From Chondrosia reniformis (taxonomy: Eukaryota > Porifera > Demospongiae > Chondrillida > Chondrillidae): a stretch of DNA of 64,000 nucleotides. A program made the translations under genes and the position numbers. Shown piece after piece: positions 1 to 10,151 of this stretch. The stretch is from NCBI GenBank assembly GCA_947172415.1, contig OX359202.1, positions 3,322,001 through 3,386,000 of the forward strand. Direction: 5' to 3'. Within the stretch, counting starts at the first letter, position 1. Every line of letters begins with the position of its first letter. The notes under the pieces are model-generated. The model was not told the origin of the DNA and searched no databases. It was given only the letters and a program-made list of their open reading frames with translations.

Positions 1-1700
1 TTTGAGTGGTATTTCAGTGCCACTGAATTGTTTTAGAAATTTTGCAGCCTGTTTGACTCTAGTGTCACTTTCATGCACAGTTACTGAGGTTGAGCCATAT
101 AATATCTCTTTGGCCTCTAATCTTATCAGCAGATTAGGAATCAGAGTGTCTGATTTTCTATTAATAGTATCCCTTACACACCTTTTTGCCTTTTGGAAGA
201 TCTGCTCTTCACTTTCAGTGTTGACAGACCTATTATTGATAATCTCTTGCTGAACAGGGCCATGACTTAACAGGGCATGGAAATAGACTCCATGTAAGGC
301 AGTTTCATGTGGGTCTGGGAATAAATCCACACTTAGTTCATAATGTAGCCAGCAGCAGTTGTAAAATCTCAATATTTGTTTAGGGCACCTCTCAACATCT
401 TCAGAATGAAGACATTGGCTTATTTGAACTAGAGTCAAAAAACGTGTTTGGATTTTCCAACTTGTTTAGCATTTGATAACATTTGATAAATATGTAAACA
501 GCAAACCTAATATCAGATCCTGAAACATGTTCACCCTTTAGAGCCCTAGCAATGTAAGCCCTAACATCATCCGTTAAAACAACAGGCAAGTGATGGCTCT
601 TAGAGGTCTCAGTAAGTAGATGCATGGCATACCCTTTGAAATCATGAAGAGGCTCACAGTCTAATACACAATATTGTTGTAAGTTTACAGTTTTTAGAGA
701 TGCCATGGGAGAGGGCAAAAGTAAAGCTGGAACTCTTTGAACGCCCTTTAATTCATTAACAAGTTTGCTTTCTAGCTGAGGTTTTGTCAAGTCATAAATG
801 TCAATAAAACCTCTTTTTTAAGTTCTTCTAGTAACTCTTTCTTTTTAAGTTTATCAAAAGGTATAAGTGAATTAGGCTGCTTACCAGCATTACCACCAAT
901 TGCTAAGAGTTGGATTTCAGTCAGTGACCTAGGAGGTTGTCTTAGTGTTACAGCTTGATCTATGAATCTACTAAGGTGTACACCACAGCTACAAGGATAA
1001 TTTCCTCCCTGTTGGGTCCCGCTTTCAAACTGGACTGCAGGCTTATCATTAATAAAGAACTGTAATACATTAGTGATCTCAATTCCATTAGACGTTTTTA
1101 CTTTCTCACTAATCTCTGATAAGGAATCTAACCTGTCGGAGATAAAATTTGCTTGTGAGCTGTGACTAGAAGTTGAAAAACCAACAAGGTGAATTTCAGG
1201 TTTTTCAACTATTTCCTCAATTGAAAGCTTTCTTTTTTATCGTGAACTTCAGAATTTGTATAAAATACTGCTGGATCATATGCAGTTTTAACTGTTATCA
1301 GTAAGAGACCATAGGAAAGTAAAGTAGAATGGTCATGCCACATTATTAGGTGTCTCTTTCTTTGCAACGTTTTGAATGTATGTTCTATTTCAGGTCTAGA
1401 AAGGGATTCACAATTACTAATGTATTTGCTAACTTCTGATCCAAGATAGGTAAGAGACATTTTTGTAATTTCCTCATCAGTAGTTAATCTCATATATTTA
1501 CTATATTTGTCCAATAGTTTCTAGCGAAGCGATGTTAATGGAATTTTATTCCCATGAGCCTGGACTATTGGTATATTGCTATCAGGCATGTACCTTTCTA
1601 AGGCCATTGGTGCACATGGTTGCCCAACATTCAACTGACCTTCCACTAACATTTTTGCTATGTCCTTATTGACCCCATCTAAGCTAGGAGGGCAGGGGAA
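1..1700 (-). pseudogene. Degenerate coding region of an unrecognised transposon-type protein (partial)
   Basis: The minus strand carries one protein broken into several frames. Segments lie at about 1530-1700, 1209-1514, 800-1200, 401-790 and 1-345, and together they cover roughly 500 residues. Visible stretches include MWHDHSTLLSYG near the N-terminal side, a Cys-rich YPCSCGVH segment near 980-1010, then QRVPALLLPSP and VLDCEPLHDFKG in the best-preserved part, and finally FPDPHET and NTESEEQIF close to the window edge. My impression is that these short motifs belong to a large repeated protein family seen in marine invertebrate genomes, but I cannot name a transposase superfamily. The gene runs off the left edge, so its C-terminal end is missing. 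Frameshifts and stops make it a pseudogene. No terminal repeats could be recognised. Confidence is good that this is real decayed coding sequence and low for any function. Confidence 0.6.
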
Positions 1701-2299
1701 TAAAATTTGAATATATTATTTGCTAATGAATATGATTTAAATGTTGAGAAATGGCGTCTATTGCAGAAGTGAAGGAAAATTGCCTATGCGCTTAAGTTAG
1801 AAGATCCTCATAGCCATGTAGTCAGCTTCAATGGATTCAGTGAGTGTCATTTAGTAAAAATTAAGAATTTCGTTGGCGTCTGAGCTTTATTTCCCAAGAT
1901 ATGAAAGATTAAATAGCATTTATTAATCTATTAAAAGTTTATTTTCACAGTTTTCTTCTCAATGGATGGGCAAATCGAAAAGGACTTCTTAATTTTGTTA
2001 GCATACATTGTAACCTTTTCAATGAAGTATAGAGCATAGTTCTACCTTTTTCCTAGACTAAGTGCATAGTGTCTGAAAGTTTTAAAATCGGCCCTTTTTA
2101 ACACGTTATATCTTCGACATTGGTCGTTCAATCTCGCTCAAATTTTAGATTTCGCTGATATATAAATAAGCCCTTCGATGTATACCAGTTTAAGGTAGCA
2201 AATCATTTCTGTTAGAACGAAACTTGCTCTTAAAAGTGTTTATAAAAAATGTAAAAACACCCAGATCAGTCATATGGCGCCTGTGTGGTTGTATATACT
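1701..2299. other. Gene-free AT-rich stretch
   Basis: No open frame, tandem repeat or terminal inverted repeat is evident. It lies directly upstream of the minus-strand coding remnant, so it may be that element's 5' non-coding part. The minisatellite begins at about 2300. Confidence 0.4.
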
Positions 2300-2488
2300 T
2301 GTTGTATGTACTAGGCATATACTAGTTGTATAGACTAGTTGTGTGTAATTGTTTCATTCATTAGATATATTTACTAGAGGCATGTTCTAGTTGTATCTAC
2401 TACATGTATGTACTAGTTGTATGTACTAGTTGTACATACTAGCTGTATGTACTAATTGTATATACGAATTGTATGTACTAGTTGTATA
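2300..2488 (+). repeat. 13-bp minisatellite, block 1
   Basis: Degenerate tandem copies of a 13-bp unit close to TACTAGTTGTATG. This is the leftmost block of an array that recurs in the same orientation across the whole window. Confidence 0.9.
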
Positions 2489-2490
2489 TA

Positions 2491-2943
2491 GAGTCGACTC
2501 CTGATATAACGAACACCACAATCCCAGTTATTGTTGTTTATAAAAGAAGTTCTTTATAACCAAATGTACTTTATCTGTATATAACTATATAAATAAACTA
2601 CTCATCAGTGCAGTATGAATACCGTTGAATGCTTACAAAATTAAAATTATGTAAAATAGTATATTAATGGTACTCAGGGTGGACTTTTCAACTGAAAATT
2701 CATCACAAATACCCCACTCCTTCCTCCCTTAATCCACTTGGTCCAGTAACTTCGGTTTAAGAATGATAAATACAGCCGTTTTTGGCTTCACACTTACATA
2801 ATCTTAAGTTAAAACGTTCGTTATAATAGAAGTTTGTTTAGGGTTGTTTGTTATAAACAGAAGGAATTGAATGTTTTTTGACAATCGTTTGTTATAACCC
2901 GAAATTCATTATGAGCGAGTTGGTTAGAAAGTGGAGTCGACTG
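2491..2943. mobile_element. MITE with TA target duplication (pogo/mariner-like)
   Basis: A 453-bp non-coding insertion sits in the minisatellite. The right end read inward is CAGTCGACTCC and the left end is GAGTCGACTCC, giving an 11-bp terminal inverted repeat with one mismatch. Both ends abut the dinucleotide TA (2489-2490 and 2944-2945), as expected for a Tc1/mariner/pogo target duplication. The interior repeats variants of ATAACGAA in both orientations. There is no open frame, so it is a non-autonomous element. Confidence 0.7.
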
Positions 2944-2945
2944 TA

Positions 2946-4078
2946 CTAGTTTTAGGTACACTTTCTATGTACTACTTATGTGTATTAGTTGTATGTGCTA
3001 ATTGTATGTACTAATTGTTTGTACTAGTTATATGTACTAGTTAAATGTACTAGTTCTATGTACAAGTTTTATGTACTAGTTGTGTGTTCTAGTTGTAGGT
3101 TCTAGTACTAGTTATACAAGGTCCTAGATAGATACTAGTTGAATGTACTAGATACTAGGTATATTTACTATTTGAATTTACAAGTTCTATGTAATAGTTA
3201 TATGTACTATTTGTAGTTACAAGTTGTATGTAATAGTTGTATGTTCAGTTGTATGTTCAGTCGTATGTACTAGTCGTATGTAATAATAGTTGTATGTACT
3301 AGGTGTATGAACTAGTTGTATTTACTATTTAAAAAACCAGTTATATGTAGCAGTCGTTTGTACTACTTATATGTACTGGTTGTGTATACTAGTTGAATGT
3401 ACTACTTGTATGTACTAGTTGTATGTACTAGTTGTATGTACTAGTTGTATGTACTAGTTGTATGCAGTAGTTTTATGTTCTAGTTGTATATACCAGTACT
3501 AACTATTTTTACTACTTGTAGGTACTAGGTGAATGTACTAGTTGTATGTACAAGTTGTAAGTACTACTTTTATCTACTCATTCTATGTTCTAGATGTAGT
3601 ACTAGTTTTATATACTAGTTGTATGTACTAGTTATAAGTACTGTATAGTTGAAGTTACTAGTTCTATGTACTAGTACTAGTTATATTTATTAGTTGTAGG
3701 TACTAGTTGTACGCACTCAATTGTATGTAGTAGTTGTATGTTCTAATTGTATGTACTAGTTTTATGTACTAATAAGTAGTTGTATGTACTAGTTGTATGT
3801 TCCAGTTGTATGTACTAGTTGTATGTACTAACTGTTTGTACTAGTTTTTTGTACTAGTTGTATGTACTATATAGTTAGATGTACTAGTTGCATGTACTAG
3901 TCTTATGCTAGTTTGGTGTGTATGTTTTAGTCATATGTACCAGCTGTATGTACAAGTTGTATGTACTAGTTGTATGTATTAGTTCTTTCTAAAAGTTGTA
4001 GGTACTAGTTATATGTACAAGTTTTTTGTACTAGTTGTATGTACTAAATGTATGTACTTGGTCTATGTACTATTTATA
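2946..4078 (+). repeat. 13-bp minisatellite, block 2
   Basis: Array of the same unit. The part from 3702 onward belongs to a segmental duplication whose second copy begins at 11117. A recurring longer motif (GGTTCTAGTACTAGTTATAC followed by a tract of AGGTACTAG type) appears near 3095-3140. Confidence 0.9.
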
Positions 4079-4082
4079 TTAA

Positions 4083-4573
4083 CCCTTTCCGCGCCAACTT
4101 ATTGAGTGGGCGGCCCTATACTTTATGACTGACTTTTTCAAAGGTCACGTGATGTACGTAAGTGCTACGTGTAAGGTAAGGTTGTTTTTACGATTGAGGA
4201 TGTGGATTCTCGTCAAGTTTAGCCTTTCAAATCAAGTGAAGAGAACGGACCAGGCACTAACCCTAACCCTAACCCTAACCCTATGCGGTCGCATTCAGAG
4301 CCTGGTCAGTTCTCTTCACTTACACGGTAGGTATACGGTTAATTCTAAGGCTTTTTTCGCCACGGAGGGAAGGTTCCTGTCACCTGTGTGCACTATCGTA
4401 AAGTGCAACTGTCTGACGACCACTTAACACCTGTTAGAGTTTGCTTTGGCGGCGCATATGCTAATAATGTGCTGGGAAAGCCTGCGGCCTATCTATGACG
4501 ATGTATATTGTCAACGGTTAACGGCTGCATATAATTATCATGACGATGTATATCGTCTGGGGTCAATAAAGGG
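4083..4573. mobile_element. piggyBac-like MITE, copy 1
   Basis: A 491-bp element flanked by TTAA at 4079-4082 and 4574-4577. Its termini are CCCTTT at the left and AAAGGG at the right. TTAA target duplication with CCCTTT-type ends is diagnostic of the piggyBac superfamily. The interior has an inverted repeat of about 22 nt (4234-4255 and 4300-4321, one mismatch) whose loop holds four CCCTAA telomere-type repeats. The right half has a direct repeat of ATGACGATGTATAT. A 100-codon frame on the plus strand (4125-4427) has no recognisable domain and is probably fortuitous. Confidence 0.85.
4257..4282. repeat. Telomere-type CCCTAA tandem repeat inside a MITE hairpin loop
   Basis: About four tandem copies of CCCTAA, the complement of the metazoan telomere repeat TTAGGG, sit in the loop of the MITE inverted repeat. 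The same tract occurs in the second copy (about 11672-11697) and in shortened, reversed form in the third copy near 13915-13932. Confidence 0.9.
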
Positions 4574-4577
4574 TTAA

Positions 4578-4730
4578 CTAGTTATATGCATATGTACTAG
4601 CAATATATAGTACTCGGGTGTACTAGTTATATGTACTAGTTCTATGTACTAGTTGTACCTACTAGATGAATAGACTAGACGTATGTACTAGATCTATATA
4701 CTATTTATATTAACTAGTTATATGTATATG
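4578..4730 (+). repeat. 13-bp minisatellite, block 3
   Basis: Short block between the piggyBac-like MITE and the PLE tail. It includes partly decayed units such as the stretch around 4600-4625. Confidence 0.85.
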
Positions 4731-5303
4731 AAAAATCTAATATACCATTTTCCTACATGCTATATGCCTATTCTGTAAAAAGAGCCTATAGGGGAACTAA
4801 ACCTAAAGAGAGCTTTAGATGAAGATACAGGAGTCTTTTCTTACTTCTTTTCCCTTCTTTCATCTTCTTCTCCACTGGGTCAGACAGCCGTTTCTGGGAA
4901 TTCCACCCTTCATCAGTGATCCTGGGAGTTTTTGTCTTTTTCTTTATCTTGATCTTCTGTGAATCCTTGGCTCTCTATGCTAAATCTAGGGGCCTTATAT
5001 ACACTATTTTTGCGCCAAAAGTTAAATAAGGTGTTAACTAAGACACATGATGAAATTTAATTTTATGAAAGGAATGTAGGTCCAATTAACTTTTATGAAT
5101 TAATTATAAATCTATTAGTAAACTTGCTTGTACAGGTAAAACAGGCTCAGCATAACTATAGACAAAAGTAGGACATATTACGTAAGTCTACCCTTAGGTC
5201 TTCTAGTAATAACATTTCTTTGGAGGTGGGGTAACACAATATGGGGTAACACAAGACAGTCCTTAAGCATACTAGCTACTTTTTGCTTATACTTGATTCT
5301 AAC
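4731..5303 (-). mobile_element. 5'-truncated Penelope-like element tail
   Basis: Matches 25125-25698 almost base for base at a constant offset of 20394. In the larger copy this sequence lies just downstream of a Penelope-type reverse transcriptase on the minus strand, so this is the 3' tail of the same family. Both copies end at the same terminus (AAAAATCT on the plus strand), which fits a retrotransposed 3' end. The 5' side is truncated. A sequence resembling the local target (TATATGTACTAGCTATG) follows the element at about 5304-5320 and reads as a target site duplication. It contains a hammerhead ribozyme motif. Confidence 0.8.
4875..4926 (-). ncRNA. Hammerhead ribozyme motif in PLE tail, copy A
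   Basis: The minus strand reads CTGATGA (complement of 4910-4916), then a short stem GGG/CCC closing a loop, then GAAAC, a 4-nt loop GGCT and GTC (complement of 4883-4885). This is the hammerhead core with a two-base-pair helix III and a GTC cleavage triplet. Helix I can form between the sequence before CTGATGA and TGACCC after the cleavage site, with one mismatch near its base. The closing position of helix II is A-A rather than the usual G-C pair. Minimal hammerheads of this design are known from Penelope-like elements. Confidence 0.75.
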
Positions 5304-5320
5304 TATATGTACTAGCTATG

Positions 5321-7011
5321 TACTAGCTATATTTAGTAGTTATGTGTACTAGTTGTATGTACTAGTTCTATATACTAGATGTCTGTACTAGTTGTATGTA
5401 CTTGTTACATATGCTGGTTCTATGTATTAATTCTAGGTGCTAGTTGTATGTACTAGTTGTTTGTTCTAGTTGTATGTACCAGTTGTTTGTTCTAGTTGTA
5501 TGTACTAGTTTTATGTACCATTTATATGTACTAGTTAAATGTGCATGTTGTATTCATATGCACAAGTTTTTTTGTAATAGTTGTATGTACTAGTTGCATG
5601 TACCACTTGTATGTACTAGCACTAGTTATATTTACTAGTTGTAGGTACTAGTTGCATGTACTAGTTGTATGTACTAGATGTATGTATTAGTTTTATGTAC
5701 TAGTTATATGTATTCGTTCTATGACTAATTCTATGAACTAGTTGTAGTACTAGTTGTATGTCCTAATTGTGTGTACTATGTTTATGTAGTCATTACTAGA
5801 TATAAGTTCTTGTTGTGTGTACTAGTTCTTTGTAGTAGTTGAATGTTCTAATAGTCTGAACTAGTTGTATGTACTTGTTCTATATACCAGTTATGAACTA
5901 CTTGTATATACTACTTGTATGTACTAGTTGTATATACTAGTTCGTTTCATTAGTTGTATGTTCTATTTATAATTACTAGTTATATGTAAAAGTACTAATT
6001 ATATGTACTTGTTCTATGTACTAATTATATGTACTAATTTTATGTACTAATGTATGTACTAGTTGTATGTACCTGTTGTATTTACTAGTTGTATGGACTT
6101 GTCGTTTGTACTAGTTGTATGTAGTAGTTATATGCACTAGTTTTATATACTTGTTATATGTGCTATTTATATGTACCAGTTATATGTGTATGTTCTAGTT
6201 AAACTTACTAGATGTATGTACTAGTTTTATGTACAAGTTGTGTGTTCTTGTTGTATGTACTAGATGAATGTACTAGTTGTATGTACCAGTTGTATGTACA
6301 AGTTTTATGTAGTAGTAGTATGTTTTAATTTTATGTGCTAGTTTTATGTACTAGTTTCATAGACTAGTTGTATGTACTAGTTGTATGTCCTATTTATATG
6401 AACAAGTTGTATGTGTATGTTTTAGTTTTCTCTACTAGTTGAATGCACAAGTTGTTTATAATAGTTATACGTACTAGTTATATGTACTAGTTATTCACTA
6501 GTTGGATGTACTAATTGTGTTTACTGGTTGTATGTACTTGTTGTATGTACTGTTTGTGTGTACCCGTTGCATGAACAAGTTATATGTACTAGATGTATGT
6601 ACTAAATGTATGTACAAGTTGTATGTACTAGTTGTAAGTACTAGTTGAATGTACTGGTTGTATGTAGTAGTTATATGTACAAGTTGTGGGTAGTAGTTGT
6701 ATGTACTAATTGTAGGTTCTCATACTAGTTATACTGGGTACTAGGCAGGTACTAGTTGTGTGTGCTAGTTCTTTGTACTAGTTGTATGTAATTGTTGTAT
6801 GTATTAGTTAAATTTACTAGTGGTAGGTTCTAGTTGTATGTACTACTTGTATGTAGTAGTTGTAGATTCTAGGACTAGTTATACTAGGTACTAGGTAGGT
6901 ACTAGTTGATTGTGCTAGTTCTTTGTACTAGTTGTATGTTCTAGTTGTATGTACTAGTTGTGTGGACTGGTTCTATGTACCACTTGTATATTCTAGTGGT
7001 ATGAAATGGTA
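5321..7011 (+). repeat. 13-bp minisatellite, block 4
   Basis: The portion to about 6102 is duplicated at 12146-12927. Long composite motifs ending in TACTAGGTAGGTACTAG or similar occur near 6710-6760 and 6850-6905. No gene was found. Confidence 0.9.
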
Positions 7012-7104
7012 CGGATTGTTTGTTGCGATAATATTTCCCAGTTGAGTCTCGGCAATACAATTTATTTATCAAATTTGGACATTTCTACCCAAGAGCAATG
7101 ACTG

Positions 7105-7560
7105 CCAAACAAACAAAAAGGAGGAGTTTTCCCTTTGTCTTCCTTATATCAAGGCTTGAGTGAAACTTTACAGAGAACCTGCCAACCATTGAATATCAGG
7201 ATTGCCAACAAAGCTACAAATACCTTGAGGTCAATCTTAACTAAAGTCAAGACACCCTTAGACAGCTATCAGAAGACTGGTGTCATATACCAAATTCCCT
7301 GAAATTGAGGTGAAGTATACATCGGTGAGACCGGCAAAACCATCAATGAAAGAGTGAAGGAGCACAAGAGGTCCGTGTGTAGAATGAACACAAACAATTC
7401 TATAGCTGTTTATGTTTTGAATACTTCATACGACATCGCATGGGACCAAGCTACCATTATAACCCAGGAGACCCACAGACTAAAGAGAAAGACTAAAGAA
7501 GACATGCTGATTCAGAAACTTTTTGGGTCCCTTGACCAGACTGGACATTGCAATCAGTAA
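7105..7560 (+). pseudogene. PLE C-terminal region with GIY-YIG endonuclease (partial)
   Basis: Reading the plus strand in one frame gives a linker containing CQPLNIRIANKATNTLRS, then the nuclease: the tyrosines of YQIPC and VYIGETGKT give the GIY-YIG pair, followed by RVKEHKRSV. In Penelope-like retroelements this domain follows the reverse transcriptase and is thought to nick the target DNA. The protein ends at the stop at 7558-7560. A stop codon after YQIPCN (near 7302) interrupts the domain, and the second cysteine of the usual CxxC next to the first tyrosine is lost there. The reverse transcriptase is absent because the copy is 5' truncated. Identification as PLE GIY-YIG is confident; activity is not expected. 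Confidence 0.8.
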
Positions 7561-7815
7561 AAAGGTTATCTCTGCATGGTGATGTCATTCTAGTGGGAAA
7601 GTTTTCTCAAATGGTAATTGGGAGTGCCAACCAATTATCAATTGCAATGTCAAATAATAATCAAACATGGACCCAGGGTTACCTTTAGATCTCATTTGGA
7701 ATGACATTATTAACTAACACCGTAATTTACTTCAATTCATTATGTGGCATTACATCATTACTCATTCCCTGTCACCTTCCCTATTTAAACTTGGTTTGTA
7801 GTCCTCTCCTCATTG

Positions 7816-7843
7816 CTGATGAAGACCTTCGGGTGGAAACGTC
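7816..7843 (+). ncRNA. Hammerhead-like core in PLE terminal repeat
   Basis: CTGATGA (7816-7822), a short hairpin with an ACC stem, a TTCG-type loop and GGT, then GAAACGTC (7836-7843). The core bases of a hammerhead are present, but helix III has no loop, so a single unit would be weak. A dimeric arrangement or decay is possible. Confidence 0.4.
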
Positions 7844-7890
7844 CAAATTTGATAAAAAAATTGTGTTGCTGAGACTCATCTCAATCCCTT

Positions 7891-8104
7891 TACTAATACT
7901 AGTGGTGTGTACGCGTTGCATGTACTGGTTGTATGAACTAGTTGTATGTGCTTATTTATATGTACTTTTTATATGTGTATGAACTAGGTATATATACTAT
8001 TTGTATATATGTACTAGTTGTATGTACTAATTGTATGTACTAGTTGCATATACTAGTTGTATGTACTAGTTCTTTTTATTATATAGTTGCATGTTCTATT
8101 TATA
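7891..8104 (+). repeat. 13-bp minisatellite, block 5
   Basis: Short block between the PLE fragment and the first foldback element. The TA at 8103-8104 would be the left target dinucleotide of the foldback element. Confidence 0.85.
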
Positions 8105-8849
8105 AGAAACTAGAAATATTAAAAATTTTCTACAAAAATAGTGAAGATGTAGGGATGGCATAAAAAGTAGAGAAACAAGAAAGGCACAGTGAAGCATTAG
8201 CTGTGCATGAATCATACAACACCCTTACTTGTAGGATTCATGTATAGCTAATGCTTCACTGTGCCTTTCTTGTTTCTCTACTTTTTATGCCATCCCTACA
8301 TCTTCACTATTTTTGTAGAAAATTTTTAATATTTCTAGTTTCTGTACTTTTTATGGAGCATGGGCTAGGAATTAGATTCGTATAATTAAAATCATTTTGG
8401 TTTCGCAATCTTTGACTAATTATGACGTCATTAAAATGGCGACTTTATTGAGGCCTTGACTCTAGGGTCATGAAAACCGCCATGCTCAATAATAGCGTTA
8501 TCGCTCTCGCTTCTACAAAAGAATACAGCTCGGAAAATTTGCAGTAGTTTCGTGTAACAATTAGTCCAAAAGCTTATATACTTTTTTAGTTATGGCTGAC
8601 GAAGAATAAGAAGAAGAAGAATATGAAGAAGACGAAAATGGGAATTTTTAAAGTTTATTATTTCGCCAGCGGGACATATTCGCTTGCTTTTAAGGTCTAT
8701 TTAGAGTATGTATATTGTATATTTAGCTATACATAGCCTTGTTTTGTCGATTTTCGGCCTATTTCGGGATTTCGCTCCTATACCAATGTATGGGGAAAAC
8801 GAAAAAAACCGTGTCATCCCTACATAGGGAGTACTACCGTACTCCCTGA
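8105..8849 (-). mobile_element. Dual-hairpin foldback element, copy 1
   Basis: One end is a near-perfect palindrome with 109-bp arms at 8105-8213 and 8235-8343. The other end (8822-8849) is a small palindrome, GGGAGTAC with GTACTCCC around a CGGTA-type centre. Between them lies about 480 bp shared with 26380-26895. Both outer boundaries abut TA (8103-8104 and 8850-8851), suggesting a TA target duplication. No transposase frame is present. A short acidic frame begins at the ATG at 8592-8594 and runs through a glutamate-coding GAA tract, with an early stop. Confidence 0.75.
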
Positions 8850-8851
8850 TA

Positions 8852-10151
8852 ACTAGTCATATATTAATGTACTATGTATATGTACTAGTTGTATGTACTA
8901 ATTTTAGGTTCTAATTGTATATATTAATTTATGTACTGGTTGTATTTACTAGTTGTATGTACTCGATAACAGTTGTATGTACTAGTTTTATGCACTAGTT
9001 TTATCTACTAGTTATATGTACTATTTATATGTACTAGTTATATGTGTATGTTCTAGTTATATTTACTAGTTGTATGTACTAGTGGTAATCACTAGTTATA
9101 GGTACTAGTTGTATATTCTAGTTTTATGTACTTGTAAAACGTACTTGTTGTATGTACTAGATATATGTACTAGTTTTATGTCCTAGTTTTATGTACTAGT
9201 TGCATATACTAGTTATGTACTAGTTGTATGGACTAGTTGGATGTAGTGGTTGTATGTACTGGTTATATGTAGTAGTTGTGGTTACTATTTATATGTACTA
9301 GTGGCATGTACTAGATTTATGTAGAAGTTGTATGTACTAGTTGCAGCTTCTAGTACTAATTATACACAGTTCTAGGTAGGTACTAGTTGTATGTAATAGA
9401 TAGTAGTTGCTTATACTAGTTGTATGTACTAGTTATATGTTCTAGTTGTATGTACTAGTTGTGTGTAATTGTTGTATGTACTAGTTGTATGTACTAGTTG
9501 CATGTACTAGTTGTATGTACTAGTTGTATGTCCTAATTTTATATACTAGTTGTATATACTAGTTGTATGTACTAGTTGTAGTTTCTAGTAGTAGTTATAA
9601 TAGGTACTAGGCAGGTACTAGTTTTATTTATTAGTTGTATATATGTACTAGTCGTATGTATTCCATACTAGTTGAATGTACTAATTGTATGTACTACTTG
9701 TAGGTTCTAGTACTAGTTATATTAGGTACTAGGTAGTTGTGTGTAATTGTTGTATGTACTAGTTGTATGTACTAGTTGCATGTACTAGTTGTATGTACTA
9801 GTTGTATGTCCTAATTGTATATACTAGTTGTATATACTAGTTGTATGTACTAGTTGTAGTTTCTAGTAGTAGTTATAATAGGTACTAGGCAGGTACTAGT
9901 TTTATTTATTAGTTGTATGTACTAGTCGTATGTATTCCATTCTAGTGTTATGTACTAGTTTGTTGAACCAGTTGTATGTACTAGTTGTATGTACCGCTTG
10001 TATGTACTAGTTGCATGTATTCGTTGTGCGTACTAGTTGTATGTACTATTTATATCTTCTAGTTATATGTACAAGTTGCAGTAGTAGTTGTATGTACTTG
10101 TCATACATAGTAATTGAATTTACTACTTATAGGTACTAGTTATATGCATAT
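8852..10151 (+). repeat. 13-bp minisatellite, block 6
   Basis: Contains two related sub-blocks (about 9470-9640 and 9730-9925) that repeat a long composite ending in TAATAGGTACTAGGCAGG. From 10041 the array is organised in 208-bp units that include part of the tRNA-bearing repeat. Confidence 0.85.

Larger units (their letters stand above)
3702..6102 (+). repeat. Segmental duplication, copy 1 (contains a PLE insertion)
   Basis: Nearly identical to 11117-12927. The coordinate offset is 7415 before position 4730 and 6825 after 5321. The 590-bp difference is the PLE tail plus its target duplication at 4731-5320, which copy 2 lacks. Only a few substitutions were noticed elsewhere, for example around 5815 and 5850. 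Confidence 0.9.
7012..7890 (+). mobile_element. Penelope-like element fragment with inverted terminal segments
   Basis: An island of non-minisatellite DNA. Its outer parts are imperfect inverted copies of one another: the segment near 7040-7096 is the reverse complement of the one near 7830-7885, sharing GTCCAAATTTGATAAA. Between them lies the end of a PLE protein with a GIY-YIG nuclease. The right segment contains a hammerhead-like core at 7816-7843. Confidence 0.75.

Noticed and set aside
4257..4282. A chromosome end or telomere fusion point.
   Set aside because: Only four units, located inside a MITE hairpin and copied with it, with no long TTAGGG tract.
4125..4427. A 100-codon open frame repeated identically at 11540-11842.
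   Set aside because: It lies wholly inside the piggyBac-like MITE, crosses its hairpin and telomere-type tract, and is identical only because of the segmental duplication. No domain is present.
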